From DAOPYE01 sp035352715 (lineage in GTDB: Bacteria; Acidobacteriota; Holophagae; Holophagales; Holophagaceae): a stretch of DNA of 9,047 nucleotides. This document shows positions 1 to 6,808 of this stretch, in pieces. Position numbers and translations under genes: made by a program. The stretch is from contig DAOPYE010000098.1 in NCBI GenBank assembly GCA_035352715.1, forward strand, positions 1 to 9,047, read 5' to 3'. How positions within the stretch are numbered: the first letter of the stretch is position 1; each line of letters starts with the position of its first letter. The notes below the pieces were generated by a model. The model saw nothing but the letters and a program-made list of their open reading frames with translations, was not told the origin of the DNA and did not search any database.

Positions 1-912
1 AACTTCCCGCTGCCCGTGCCCCGCAAGCGGGCCTCCATGTCCCCGCGCGAGGCTTTCCTGTTCCTGATGCTCTTCTCCGCGCTCTACACCTGGATGTTCG
101 CGCTGGGCACCGTCGCGTTCGATTTGCTGAACTTGGGGATGCCCGAGGTCGGCGAATACTTTGGTCGCGCGATCACCTCCCTGCGGGCGGGCATTGCGTC
201 CGTGGTGGTGGCTTTTCCGCTCTTCCTGTTCCTGGATCAGCAGGCCAGGCGGGAACTGCAGCGCGATCCTGGCCAGCGCATCTCGCCCATCCGGCGCTGG
301 CTCACGTATCTGACCCTCTTTGCGGCCGCGACGGCGATCGTCAGCGATCTGATCACGCTCATCCTGACCTTCCTGGGGGGCGAGATTACGCTGCGCTTCG
401 CGCTCAAGGCACTGGTGGTGGCACTGCTTTCGGGGCCCGCCTTCGGGCACTACCTGCGCCAGTTGCGCCGCGACGAACAGGAACCAGAGCGTCAAATCGC
501 CCTGCGGAGCTGGGGGCGCTGGGCCGTGTCCTTGGGCGTGGTGACGATCCTCGGGATCGCCTTGTGGAACGTCGGAAGTCCGCTGCGGGCGCGGCTGTAC
601 CATCAGGATGAACAGCGCCTCCAGGATCTGCGGGCCATTCGCAGCAGCATCATCCAATACGTTGACGAACACGGCGAGTTGCCGCGGGATCTGGCCGCCT
701 GTGACGTGAACCCCGGCACAGCCATTGATTGCAAACTGGACCCCGTGACGCGCGAACCCTACCGCTACCGCGTGCTGGACAAGGATCACGCGGAACTCGG
801 CGCCACCTTCGCGCTTCCGCCTTCGGGTCTCCAGGCCGAGGATGCCTACTGGAAGCACGGTCGCGGCCCCGCCACCTTCCTCATCGAGGTGACGCGCAAG
901 GAAGCCCGGTAG
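1..912 (+). CDS. DUF5671 integral membrane protein with periplasmic C-terminal domain, 5'-truncated
   Basis: The frame is open to the left edge (it begins NFPLPVPRKR), so the true start probably lies outside; the GTG at base 16 is only the first visible start codon. DUF5671 proteins often have a Pro-rich segment like this just before the first membrane helix, which supports truncation. Counting from base 16, hydrophobic helices lie at about 13-40, 54-73, 94-118, 126-147 and 166-185. The first four, with the stretch SPIRRWLTYLTLF and the GGEITLRF loop, are the DUF5671 core. After the fifth helix, residues 186-298 form a soluble tail with a pattern like pseudopilin C-termini (DLRAIRSSI, LPRDL, DPVTREPYRYRV, ATF). 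With five helices and a cytoplasmic N-terminus the tail would be periplasmic, and Cys229 and Cys239 could form a disulfide. The function is unknown. It lies 18 bases before the glycosidase gene. Confidence 0.85.
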   Translation, partial: NFPLPVPRKRASMSPREAFLFLMLFSALYTWMFALGTVAFDLLNLGMPEVGEYFGRAITSLRAGIASVVVAFPLFLFLDQQARRELQRDPGQRISPIRRWLTYLTLFAAATAIVSDLITLILTFLGGEITLRFALKALVVALLSGPAFGHYLRQLRRDEQEPERQIALRSWGRWAVSLGVVTILGIALWNVGSPLRARLYHQDEQRLQDLRAIRSSIIQYVDEHGELPRDLAACDVNPGTAIDCKLDPVTREPYRYRVLDKDHAELGATFALPPSGLQAEDAYWKHGRGPATFLIEVTRKEAR

Positions 913-921
913 GCTGGAGAC

Positions 922-926
922 GGAGG
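922..926 (+). promoter_or_regulatory. Ribosome binding site of the NagZ-like gene
   Basis: GGAGG lies four bases before the ATG at 931, in the 18-base gap after the membrane-protein gene. It fixes the start of the glycosidase. Confidence 0.7.
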
Positions 927-930
927 CTGC

Positions 931-1968
931 ATGAACGCGGATGCGCAAGAGCTGCTTTGGACGGGATTCCATGGGCTGGATGCGGCTGAGGTGGAACTGG
1001 GGTTCAAACCGGGCGGGATCGTGCTTTTTGCGCGCAACCTGGATGCGGATCCCGAGCGGGGACCGGCGCGGGCCCACGCGCTGATCCAGGGGCTTCAAGC
1101 CCGGTGGGGAAGCAAGACGCCGCTGGCCGTGGCCATCGACCAGGAGGGCGGGGCGGTGTCCCGCCTGCGGGTGTGGACCGGCCCGACGCCGACGCTTTAC
1201 CAGATCTGGATGCTGGGTGGAGCGCAGGCATGCGAACGCTGGGGAAAGCGCTGGGGGCGGGGGCTTCGTCTTCTGGGCATCAACGTGGATTTTGCGCCCG
1301 TGGCGGATCTGTTCGATGGTCACGAGGGCACCGGATTGGGCGATCGCGCCGCCAGTGCGGATCCGCGCGAAACGGCCCAGGCGGCGGGGGCGTTCATGGC
1401 CGGGCTGGAAGCCGAGGGCGTTCGCGGATGCCTGAAGCACTTTCCGGGCCTGGGCGGCACCCGCATCGATAGCCACAAGGGGCTGCCCGAGCTGGATGAC
1501 GCGGATGGTATCTCGAAGAACCTTGGGCCGTTTCTCTCCCTGGCCCACGAGGATCGCCTGGTGATGGTGGCGCACCTGAAAACGCCGTTCACGCAGGGGC
1601 TGCCCGCCAGCCTGCACCGGGGCACGGTGGCTGAGAATCCTTGGGGCATCCAGGCGCGTTGGTTGCCGGATGATCTGGAGATGGGGGGGTGCGCCGCCTG
1701 GCCCTGGCCGGATCGCGTGCGCCGCTGCTTGGAGGCCGGGCATCAGGCGTTGCTGGTCTGCCAGACGCTGGAAGGCATCCAGGCCTGCGCCGAAGCCGCG
1801 GCCGGGCTTCCGGAAACGCTTTGGGCCCCCGCCCTGAAAGCCTTCCGCTGTCTGCGCGCGAATCTGTCCGCCGGGCCTTCCTTCGGTGTCCTGCCTTTCG
1901 ATGCCCCGGCCTGGGAGGTCTGGCTTCGGGAGCTGCGGGAGGCCGCGCAACGCGAACTGCGCGGGTAG
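931..1968 (+). CDS. nagZ: Glycoside hydrolase family 3, NagZ-like beta-N-acetylhexosaminidase
   Basis: NagZ removes N-acetylglucosamine from anhydro-muropeptides in cytoplasmic peptidoglycan recycling. The 345-residue length is typical and there is no signal peptide. Visible landmarks are GGIVLFARN (28-36), AIDQEGGAVSRLR (68-80), NVDFAPVADL (118-127), KHFPGLGGTRIDSH (169-182) and PDDLEM (246-251). D180 and H182 match the Asp-His dyad that serves as acid/base in NagZ, and D247 or D248 matches the nucleophile. Several usually strict positions differ: KHFPGHG reads KHFPGLG, the RSFGxDP element reads RAASADP, and SDDL reads PDDL. The family 3 fold is secure, but GlcNAc-anhydroMurNAc specificity is less so. 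The ATG at 931 has GGAGG four bases upstream. The nitroreductase gene follows after 9 bases, suggesting co-transcription. The nagZ symbol is tentative. Confidence 0.85.
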   Translation: MNADAQELLWTGFHGLDAAEVELGFKPGGIVLFARNLDADPERGPARAHALIQGLQARWGSKTPLAVAIDQEGGAVSRLRVWTGPTPTLYQIWMLGGAQACERWGKRWGRGLRLLGINVDFAPVADLFDGHEGTGLGDRAASADPRETAQAAGAFMAGLEAEGVRGCLKHFPGLGGTRIDSHKGLPELDDADGISKNLGPFLSLAHEDRLVMVAHLKTPFTQGLPASLHRGTVAENPWGIQARWLPDDLEMGGCAAWPWPDRVRRCLEAGHQALLVCQTLEGIQACAEAAAGLPETLWAPALKAFRCLRANLSAGPSFGVLPFDAPAWEVWLRELREAAQRELRG

Positions 1969-1977
1969 AATGGTCCC

Positions 1978-2607
1978 ATGCAGACGAACACTGAAGATCA
2001 AGGCCATCCGCGCAACGAGGTATTCCGGGTCATCGGTGAACGGCGCAGCGTCCGGACCTTTCTGCCCGATCCCGTCAGCGACCAAGACATCCAGGCCCTG
2101 CTCGAGGCCGCCAACAAGGCGCCCTCGGCGCACAATCAGCAGAGCTGGCGCTTCATCGTGATCCGCGGGGAAAAGAAGCAGGGACTCGTGGATCTGCTGC
2201 ACCACCGCGCCAGCGGTTTCCCCAAGGCCTCGGCGGTGCTGCTGCGCATGGCTAGCCGCACCATCGCCACCGCTCCCGTGGTCATCGCCATCGCCAACAC
2301 CGGCGATCTGATCGAGCACGGCACCTCGCTGTTCCAGATCGATCAGGAAAGCTCGCTGGATTTCTTCCGCACGATGGAGATCCAGAGTTCTTCCGCCGCC
2401 GTGCAGAACATGCTGCTCGCCGCCACTAGTCTGGGGCTTGGCACCGTGTGGCTCGGCATCATGTACCTCATCAAGGCCGAGGTGCTTGAATTCCTGGGCG
2501 AGCCCCAGGGCGAGTTCATGGCCATCGTGCCTGTGGGATATCCCTCGAGGGTGGGCAGCGGGCCCGCGAAGCGCAGCCTGGAGATCGTGACGAAATGGAT
2601 GGAATGA
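1978..2607 (+). CDS. Nitroreductase family FMN-dependent oxidoreductase
   Basis: This is a 209-residue single-domain nitroreductase-fold flavoprotein. Such enzymes bind FMN as dimers and reduce nitro compounds, quinones, flavins or enones with NAD(P)H; the true substrate cannot be read from sequence. The N-terminal ERRSVRTFLPDPVS (21-34) holds the basic FMN-phosphate motif. APSAHNQQSWRF (48-59) is the second FMN contact. SSSAAVQNMLLAATSLGLGTVWLG (137-160) is the conserved central helix, and MAIVPVGYPS (181-190) the C-terminal strand with the usual GYP. There is no extra iron-sulfur domain. The start ATG lies 9 bases after the glycosidase stop with no clear Shine-Dalgarno, so translation may depend on the upstream gene. 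An 88-base gap separates it from clpP. Confidence 0.9.
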   Translation: MQTNTEDQGHPRNEVFRVIGERRSVRTFLPDPVSDQDIQALLEAANKAPSAHNQQSWRFIVIRGEKKQGLVDLLHHRASGFPKASAVLLRMASRTIATAPVVIAIANTGDLIEHGTSLFQIDQESSLDFFRTMEIQSSSAAVQNMLLAATSLGLGTVWLGIMYLIKAEVLEFLGEPQGEFMAIVPVGYPSRVGSGPAKRSLEIVTKWME

Positions 2608-2617
2608 AAATCCGCCA

Positions 2618-2630
2618 GTTGGTGTCCAAC
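2618..2630. repeat. Short perfect inverted repeat upstream of clpP
   Basis: GTTGG, three spacer bases TGT, then CCAAC, lying 10 bases after the nitroreductase stop and about 65 bases before clpP. It could be an operator half-site pair or a weak hairpin. No T-run follows, so it is not an intrinsic terminator. Arms of five bases occur by chance fairly often. Confidence 0.3.
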
Positions 2631-2685
2631 CGTTCAGGCGAAGAGCTGGTCCCAGGTTTGAGCTGGCCGGTTATTCTGGAAAGCT

Positions 2686-2691
2686 GAGGAG
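2686..2691 (+). promoter_or_regulatory. Ribosome binding site of clpP
   Basis: GAGGAG ends four bases before the clpP ATG at 2696. Confidence 0.65.
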
Positions 2692-2695
2692 TCCC

Positions 2696-3292
2696 ATGAA
2701 CGAACGTGCCTACTATCCGCCCATCGTCATCGAGGAAACCCCTCGCGGGGAGCGCAGCTACGACATCTATTCGCGCCTGCTGAAGGACAACATCATCTTT
2801 CTGGGCACCGCGATCGATGACAGCGTGGCCAACGCCATCGTGGCCCAGTTGCTCTTTCTGGAGAGCGAAGACCCGGACAAGGACATCCAGATCTACATCA
2901 ACAGCCCCGGCGGCAGCGTGACGGCCGGGCTGGCCATCTACGACACGATGCAGTTCGTGAAGAACGACATCGTGACCTATTGCGTGGGCCAGGCCGCCAG
3001 CATGGGGGCGCACCTGCTGGCTGCGGGCACCAAGGGCAAGCGTTTTGCGCTGCCCAGCGCGCGCATCATGATCCACCAGCCCTCGGGCGGCGCGCAGGGA
3101 CAGGCCACGGAAATCGAGATCACCTATCGCGAGATCCAGCGATTGAAGGACAACCTCGCCGTGACGTTCTCCAAGCACACGGGTCAGCCCCTGAAGAAGG
3201 TCGTGAAGGATCTGGATCGCGACTATTTCATGAGCGCCGAAGAGGCTGTGGAATACGGCATCATCGACCGCGTGCTGACGGAACGCCCGTAA
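2696..3292 (+). CDS. clpP: ATP-dependent Clp protease proteolytic subunit ClpP
   Basis: ClpP is the serine peptidase that forms a double-heptamer barrel and degrades proteins unfolded by ClpX or ClpA/ClpC in the cytoplasm. The product is 198 residues, a normal length. The N-terminal GERSYDIYSRLL (18-29) is the usual axial-loop and head start. YINSPGGSVTAGLAIYD (67-83) forms the oxyanion region. The triad is complete: S102 in GQAASMGA, H127 in MIHQP and D176 in LDRDYFM, with the same residue spacing as in E. coli ClpP. The handle QATEIEITYREIQRLK (136-151) is intact. Unlike many bacteria, no tig lies directly before it and no clpX or lon after it; the neighbours are a nitroreductase and an epimerase homologue. 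It may be the sole ClpP or a second copy. GAGGAG precedes the ATG by four bases. Confidence 0.97.
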   Translation: MNERAYYPPIVIEETPRGERSYDIYSRLLKDNIIFLGTAIDDSVANAIVAQLLFLESEDPDKDIQIYINSPGGSVTAGLAIYDTMQFVKNDIVTYCVGQAASMGAHLLAAGTKGKRFALPSARIMIHQPSGGAQGQATEIEITYREIQRLKDNLAVTFSKHTGQPLKKVVKDLDRDYFMSAEEAVEYGIIDRVLTERP

Positions 3293-3308
3293 AAAAGCGC
3301 CTCGCGCT
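3291..3308 (-). terminator. Weak terminator-like hairpin facing leftwards
   Basis: Read on the minus strand: AGCGC, loop GAG, GCGCT, then a T-run continuing to base 3291. It has the form of a short intrinsic terminator, but the stem is only five pairs and no minus-strand gene ends here. It might limit antisense transcription into clpP, or be chance. Confidence 0.2.
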
Positions 3309-3338
3309 ATGATTTAGGCTTGCCTGAGCTGGTTGAGC

Positions 3339-3342
3339 GGAG
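3339..3342 (+). promoter_or_regulatory. Candidate ribosome binding site deciding the epimerase start
   Basis: GGAG lies 10 bases before the ATG at 3353. The alternative upstream TTG at 3320 has no usable Shine-Dalgarno, and the extra residues it would add do not resemble the family. The ATG is therefore preferred. Confidence 0.45.
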
Positions 3343-3352
3343 ATTTTCGAGC

Positions 3353-4228
3353 ATGGACTCCTGCGTACTTCAAAACCTGTACCTGAAGGCTGCCATCCGG
3401 GCCAAGGGGGCGGAAGTCTGCGGGCTGCAAACGCTGACCGGCGTGGATCTGTTGTGGGACGGCGACCCGGCCATCTGGCCCCGACAGTCGCCACACCTCT
3501 TCCCGCTGGTGGGCCGATTGAAGGGCGATATCTTCCGGCATCAGGGGCAGGAATACCGGATGCCGCCCCATGGCTTCGCGCGCGGTCTGGATTTTCAGAT
3601 GGTGCGCCTCACGCGCGAGGACTGCACCTTGGTGCTGCGGGATGATGAAACCACCCGCGCGATGTTTCCCTTCGCCTTCGAACTGCGCATCAATATCGCT
3701 CTGGAAGGGCCTTCGCTCCGCGTTTTCTACGAGCTGATCAACCGAGGGGACGAGCCGCTGCCCGCCAATCTGGGAGCCATGCCGGCCTTCCGCTGGCCGC
3801 TGGAACCCGGCGTCTCGAAGGATGCCTATCGCATCAAGTTCGAGCTGCCCGAGCCGGGTTCCGTGGGCCGTCTGGTGGATGGCTTCCTGGATGAATCCAA
3901 GCGCCTGGGCGCCCTTGAAGACCGGACGATGGCCTTGCGTGACGAGCTTTTTCTGGACGATACCCTGGTTTTTGAAAACCTGCGCAGCCGCAAGATCCGC
4001 TACGACGCGCCGGGATCCTTGATGCTTGAAATCTCCTGGGACGGCTTTCAGCATCTGGCCGTGTGGGGCAAGCCTGGGGCCGATTTTATCTGCATCCAGC
4101 CCTGGCGCGGTAAGCCCGGGGATGCGGAAGTGGATGGTGAATTCACAGAGCGCCCCGGCGTCACCCTCATCCCGGTGGGGGGGCGTAGGGCCTATCGGTA
4201 TGCCGTGACGATGGTTCCGGAGCCTTGA
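3353..4228 (+). CDS. Aldose 1-epimerase family protein (LacX/YeaD-like), probably catalytically altered
   Basis: The family interconverts alpha and beta anomers of sugars; LacX-like members are poorly characterised. The product from the ATG at 3353 is 291 residues. Family landmarks, counted from that ATG, are KGAEVCGL (18-25), LLWDGDPAIWPRQSPHLFP (33-51), VGRLKGD (53-59), MPPHGFARGLDFQ (70-82), LGAMPAFRWPLEP (140-152) and ADFICIQPWRG (243-253). His73 of HGFAR, a substrate-binding residue in mutarotases, is kept. The family consensus GxHPAF reads GAMPAF (Met143), replacing the catalytic acid His. CIEPW reads CIQPW (Gln249), replacing the catalytic base Glu. The gene is otherwise full length and uninterrupted, which points to a retained sugar-binding or regulatory protein rather than a decaying gene. 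ychF starts 46 bases downstream. Confidence 0.88.
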   Translation: MDSCVLQNLYLKAAIRAKGAEVCGLQTLTGVDLLWDGDPAIWPRQSPHLFPLVGRLKGDIFRHQGQEYRMPPHGFARGLDFQMVRLTREDCTLVLRDDETTRAMFPFAFELRINIALEGPSLRVFYELINRGDEPLPANLGAMPAFRWPLEPGVSKDAYRIKFELPEPGSVGRLVDGFLDESKRLGALEDRTMALRDELFLDDTLVFENLRSRKIRYDAPGSLMLEISWDGFQHLAVWGKPGADFICIQPWRGKPGDAEVDGEFTERPGVTLIPVGGRRAYRYAVTMVPEP

Positions 4229-4265
4229 CCCGGTACCAGCCTTGGGCACACTGGAGTTTTGGTTT

Positions 4266-4270
4266 GGAGG
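4266..4270 (+). promoter_or_regulatory. Ribosome binding site deciding the ychF start
   Basis: GGAGG followed by AATC and the ATG at 4275. The frame also has an in-frame start at 4242, but the eleven extra residues do not belong to YchF, whose N-terminus is the P-loop strand beginning at MAVQCGIVG. The 4275 start is therefore chosen. Confidence 0.8.
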
Positions 4271-4274
4271 AATC

Positions 4275-5375
4275 ATGGCGGTTCAGTGCGGCATCGTGGG
4301 GCTCCCCAATGTCGGGAAGTCCACCCTGTTCAATGCGCTGACCTCGGCGGGCGCAGCTTCGGCAAACTATCCCTTCTGCACCATCGAACCCAACACGGGC
4401 GTGGTGGATGTTCCCGACGCCCGGCTGGACAAGCTGGCGGAGATCGTGAAGCCCCAGCGCATCCTGCCCGCCTCGCAGGAATTCGTGGACATCGCCGGCC
4501 TCGTGCGCGGCGCCAGCAAAGGTGAGGGCCTTGGCAACGCCTTCCTGGCCAATATCCGCGAAACGGATGCGATCGTGCAGGTGCTGCGCTGTTTCGAGGA
4601 CGGCGATATCACGCACGTCGAGGGGGCTGTGGATCCCGCGCGCGATCTGGGCATCATCGACACCGAATTGATCCTCAAGGACATGGAAGGCGTCGAGAAG
4701 GCGCTGGACAGACACATGAAGACCGCGCGCAGCGGCAACAAGGAATCCCAGACCCTGGTGGCCGTGCTTGAGAAAGTGAACAATGCGCTGAATGACGGGC
4801 AGTGGGCCTCCACGCTGGATCTCACGCGCGAAGAAAGCGCCCAGCTCAAACCCTTCTGCCTCATCACCATGAAGCCGATGCTGCTGGTCGGCAATATTGC
4901 CGAGGGCGATATCCCCAATCCGTCCGAGAATCCCCACTATGCGGCCCTGGAAAAGATCGCCGCCGAGCGTGGCTGCCCGGCGATTCCCATCTGCTCCAAG
5001 CTGGAAGCGGAGATCCAGGAACTGCCCGTGGACGAGCGGCCCATGTTCCTGGAAGAAGCGGGGCTGAAGGAACCTGGGTTGAACACGCTCATCCGCGCGT
5101 CGTTCCGCCTGTTGGGGCTGCAGACCTACTTCACGGCGGGCGTGAAGGAGGTTCGCGCGTGGACGATCCCCGTTGGTGCGACGGCGCCCCAGGCGGCGGG
5201 CGTCATCCACACGGATTTCGAGAAGGGCTTCATCCGCGCCCAGACCATCGGCTTCGAAGATTTCATCCGCCTGGGCGGAGAGCAGGGTGCGAAGGAAGCG
5301 GGCCGCATGCGGTCCGAGGGCAAGGAATACGTCGTGCAGGATGGCGACGTGATGAACTTCCTCTTCAACGTCTAG
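4275..5375 (+). CDS. ychF: Redox-regulated ribosome-binding ATPase YchF (Obg family)
   Basis: YchF (OLA1 in eukaryotes) is a universally conserved Obg-family P-loop NTPase that prefers ATP, binds ribosomes and has been linked to the oxidative-stress response. The product is 366 residues, the usual size. Landmarks are the P-loop GLPNVGKST (9-17), switch I around NYPFCTIEPNTG (31-42), the G3 motif DIAGLVRGASKGEGLGN (72-88), and NIAE (207-210), the NxxE motif that replaces the guanine-specific NKxD and explains ATP preference. SKLE (241-244) is the G5 loop. Residues about 146-190 are the coiled-coil insertion. The C-terminal TGS domain spans about 283-366 and ends GDVMNFLFNV. Leu76 after DIAG occupies the place of the catalytic Gln of Ras-like GTPases, as expected for this subgroup. 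Confidence 0.97.
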   Translation: MAVQCGIVGLPNVGKSTLFNALTSAGAASANYPFCTIEPNTGVVDVPDARLDKLAEIVKPQRILPASQEFVDIAGLVRGASKGEGLGNAFLANIRETDAIVQVLRCFEDGDITHVEGAVDPARDLGIIDTELILKDMEGVEKALDRHMKTARSGNKESQTLVAVLEKVNNALNDGQWASTLDLTREESAQLKPFCLITMKPMLLVGNIAEGDIPNPSENPHYAALEKIAAERGCPAIPICSKLEAEIQELPVDERPMFLEEAGLKEPGLNTLIRASFRLLGLQTYFTAGVKEVRAWTIPVGATAPQAAGVIHTDFEKGFIRAQTIGFEDFIRLGGEQGAKEAGRMRSEGKEYVVQDGDVMNFLFNV

Positions 5376-5401
5376 CCCGTTATCGCTAGCGCCCCTGAAC
5401 A

Positions 5402-6708
5402 ATGAATGCATATTGGACCAAGGCATGGAGCGATGTCTTGGCCGAACCGCCGTCCACAGATCCGTCGGAAGCCGCCCTCGCAATGAGGGCGGCCGTGAAG
5501 ACGGCGCTGGAAGCCTTGCTCCGAAGCCAGGAGGAATTCCCCATCCAGGTGGCGGGGGCGCACACGACGCCGTACGCCTCGGTCGTAGCGGGGCTCGACG
5601 TCGAGCAGAGCGGGCTTCTGCTGAGGCTGATCCGCCCGCTGCCCCACGAACTGGCCGTGGGTGCGCTCTTCCGCATGGAGTTCAACGCGGAAAAGGAGCG
5701 GTACGTCGCCAACATTGTTTTCCGCGGACGCGAGGAATACCTGCGCTACCGGTTCGACTGGCCGGAAACCCTTCAGCGCGCCGAACGCCGGGTGCACAAG
5801 CGCTATCCCTTCCGCCCCCGGGAAAAGGTCTTCGTGGTGGCCCAGGACGGCGGGTTTCCCGGCCTGGGGGTGGCCGGACCCCTGGTCAACGTTTCACAGG
5901 GAGGGCTCGCGCTGCGGGTCGACCGTATCGTGCGGCTGGATGATGGCTTGCGCCTGCATGCCGATACGGCGCTCTTCGATCGGGGGAGGGTCTTTCCCAT
6001 CGTCTGCATCCAGGATCTGCCGGGCATGCCACATGTGAACGCTCGGGCCCGCGTGGTCCACGCACTGTCTCGCCCCGGGGGCGAATTGATCCTGGCTTTT
6101 GAGTTCATCCAGTTGTCGGATGAGGATGCGCAGGCCCTTTCCCGGGCGCTGGCCCTTCGGGAAAACCAGGTGGGAGGTCCAAGCCGCGGGAATGCATTGG
6201 GGGGCAGCGGCGGTCATTCCGTGGCGGCTTCGCCGCGTCCTCCCCGGGCGATTGCGGGGTCCGACAACGAAGACGCCCCGCTGCCACCCGAAGAGGATGA
6301 ATCAGATGCCCCGCCCTCCGAGATCAACACCCTGCGGCGCTTGGCGCGAAGAACACTGCGCCTGGGACTGGCGGCTGCGCCGGGTTCGCGCCAGACGGAG
6401 TTGGCCGAACGGCTGAAGGCCGAAGGCTATGCCCGCGTGGAGCCGCTGAACGATCTTGCCGCCCTCCGGACCGCCACGCGCCGGGAACCGGCCCTCCGGC
6501 GTCCCGAGCTGATCCTGGTGGATCTCACCCTGGCCGGGCACTCCGACGAGCCTCTGGCTGCGTTGCGCGTGCTGGAAGCCGAGAGCGCCGAATGGAATCA
6601 GGTCCCCGTCCTGGTGTTCTGCGAGCACGACGATCCCGCCCTGCGCCTGGGGCGCGGCGGGCTATCGTTGGTGTGCGACGAGCCCGGCTGGCTGGACATC
6701 CTGGATCA
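5402..6708 (+). CDS. YcgR-like PilZ domain protein with receiver-like C-terminus, 3' end in assembly gap
   Basis: PilZ domains bind cyclic di-GMP and control motility, secretion or polysaccharide production. The visible 435 residues show four parts. Residues 1-40 are helical. Residues about 45-125 resemble the beta-rich YcgR N-terminal domain (FPIQVAG, SGLLLRLIRPLP, YVANIVFRG). Residues 128-240 are a PilZ domain with both c-di-GMP motifs intact: RxxxR at R130-R134 and NVSQGG at 163-168. A flexible linker rich in Gly, Pro and acidic residues (255-308) follows. The last part, about 310-435, looks like a receiver domain: PELILVDLTLAG places D374 at the phospho-acceptor, and VPVLVFCEHDDP (401-412) fits strand 4. 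The N-terminal acidic pair is missing (LRLGLAAAPGS, 319-329). There is no transmembrane segment. The ATG at 5402 lacks a clear Shine-Dalgarno, so the start is less certain. The reading frame after the N run is antisense to tldD and not part of this gene. Confidence 0.82.
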
Positions 6709-6808
6709 NNNNNNNNNNNNNNNNNNNNNNNNNNNNNNNNNNNNNNNNNNNNNNNNNNNNNNNNNNNNNNNNNNNNNNNNNNNNNNNNNNNNNNNNNNNN
6801 NNNNNNNN
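6709..6808. other. Assembly gap of 100 N
   Basis: Exactly 100 undetermined bases, the customary placeholder for a gap of unknown length. It removes the end of the PilZ gene and the end of tldD, which converge on it. The missing TldD C-terminus (roughly 50-60 residues in the family) already needs more than 100 bases, so the real gap is probably longer. Confidence 0.99.

Noticed and set aside
1966..1971. TAGAAT as a -10 element before the nitroreductase gene
   Set aside because: No -35 match, it overlaps the stop codon of the previous gene, and it would sit only a few bases before the start codon.
2516..3178. A 220-codon minus-strand frame over clpP
   Set aside because: Antisense shadow of a gene with an intact catalytic triad; no recognisable protein features.
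3308..3313. TATGAT as a promoter -10 element before the epimerase gene
   Set aside because: Bases 16-18 upstream show nothing like TTGACA, so it cannot be called a promoter.
3314..4276. A 320-codon minus-strand frame over the epimerase gene
   Set aside because: Antisense to a recognisable epimerase fold. The altered catalytic residues of the epimerase do not make the opposite strand coding, and its translation resembles no family.
5384..5391. Palindrome CGCTAGCG between ychF and the PilZ gene
   Set aside because: Only eight bases, with no loop, no T-run and no second copy seen nearby; it may be chance.
4167..5483. A 438-codon open frame on the minus strand opposite ychF
   Set aside because: It is exactly antisense to a clear YchF. 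Its translation is rich in His, Arg and Gly with no family resemblance, as is common opposite GC-rich genes.
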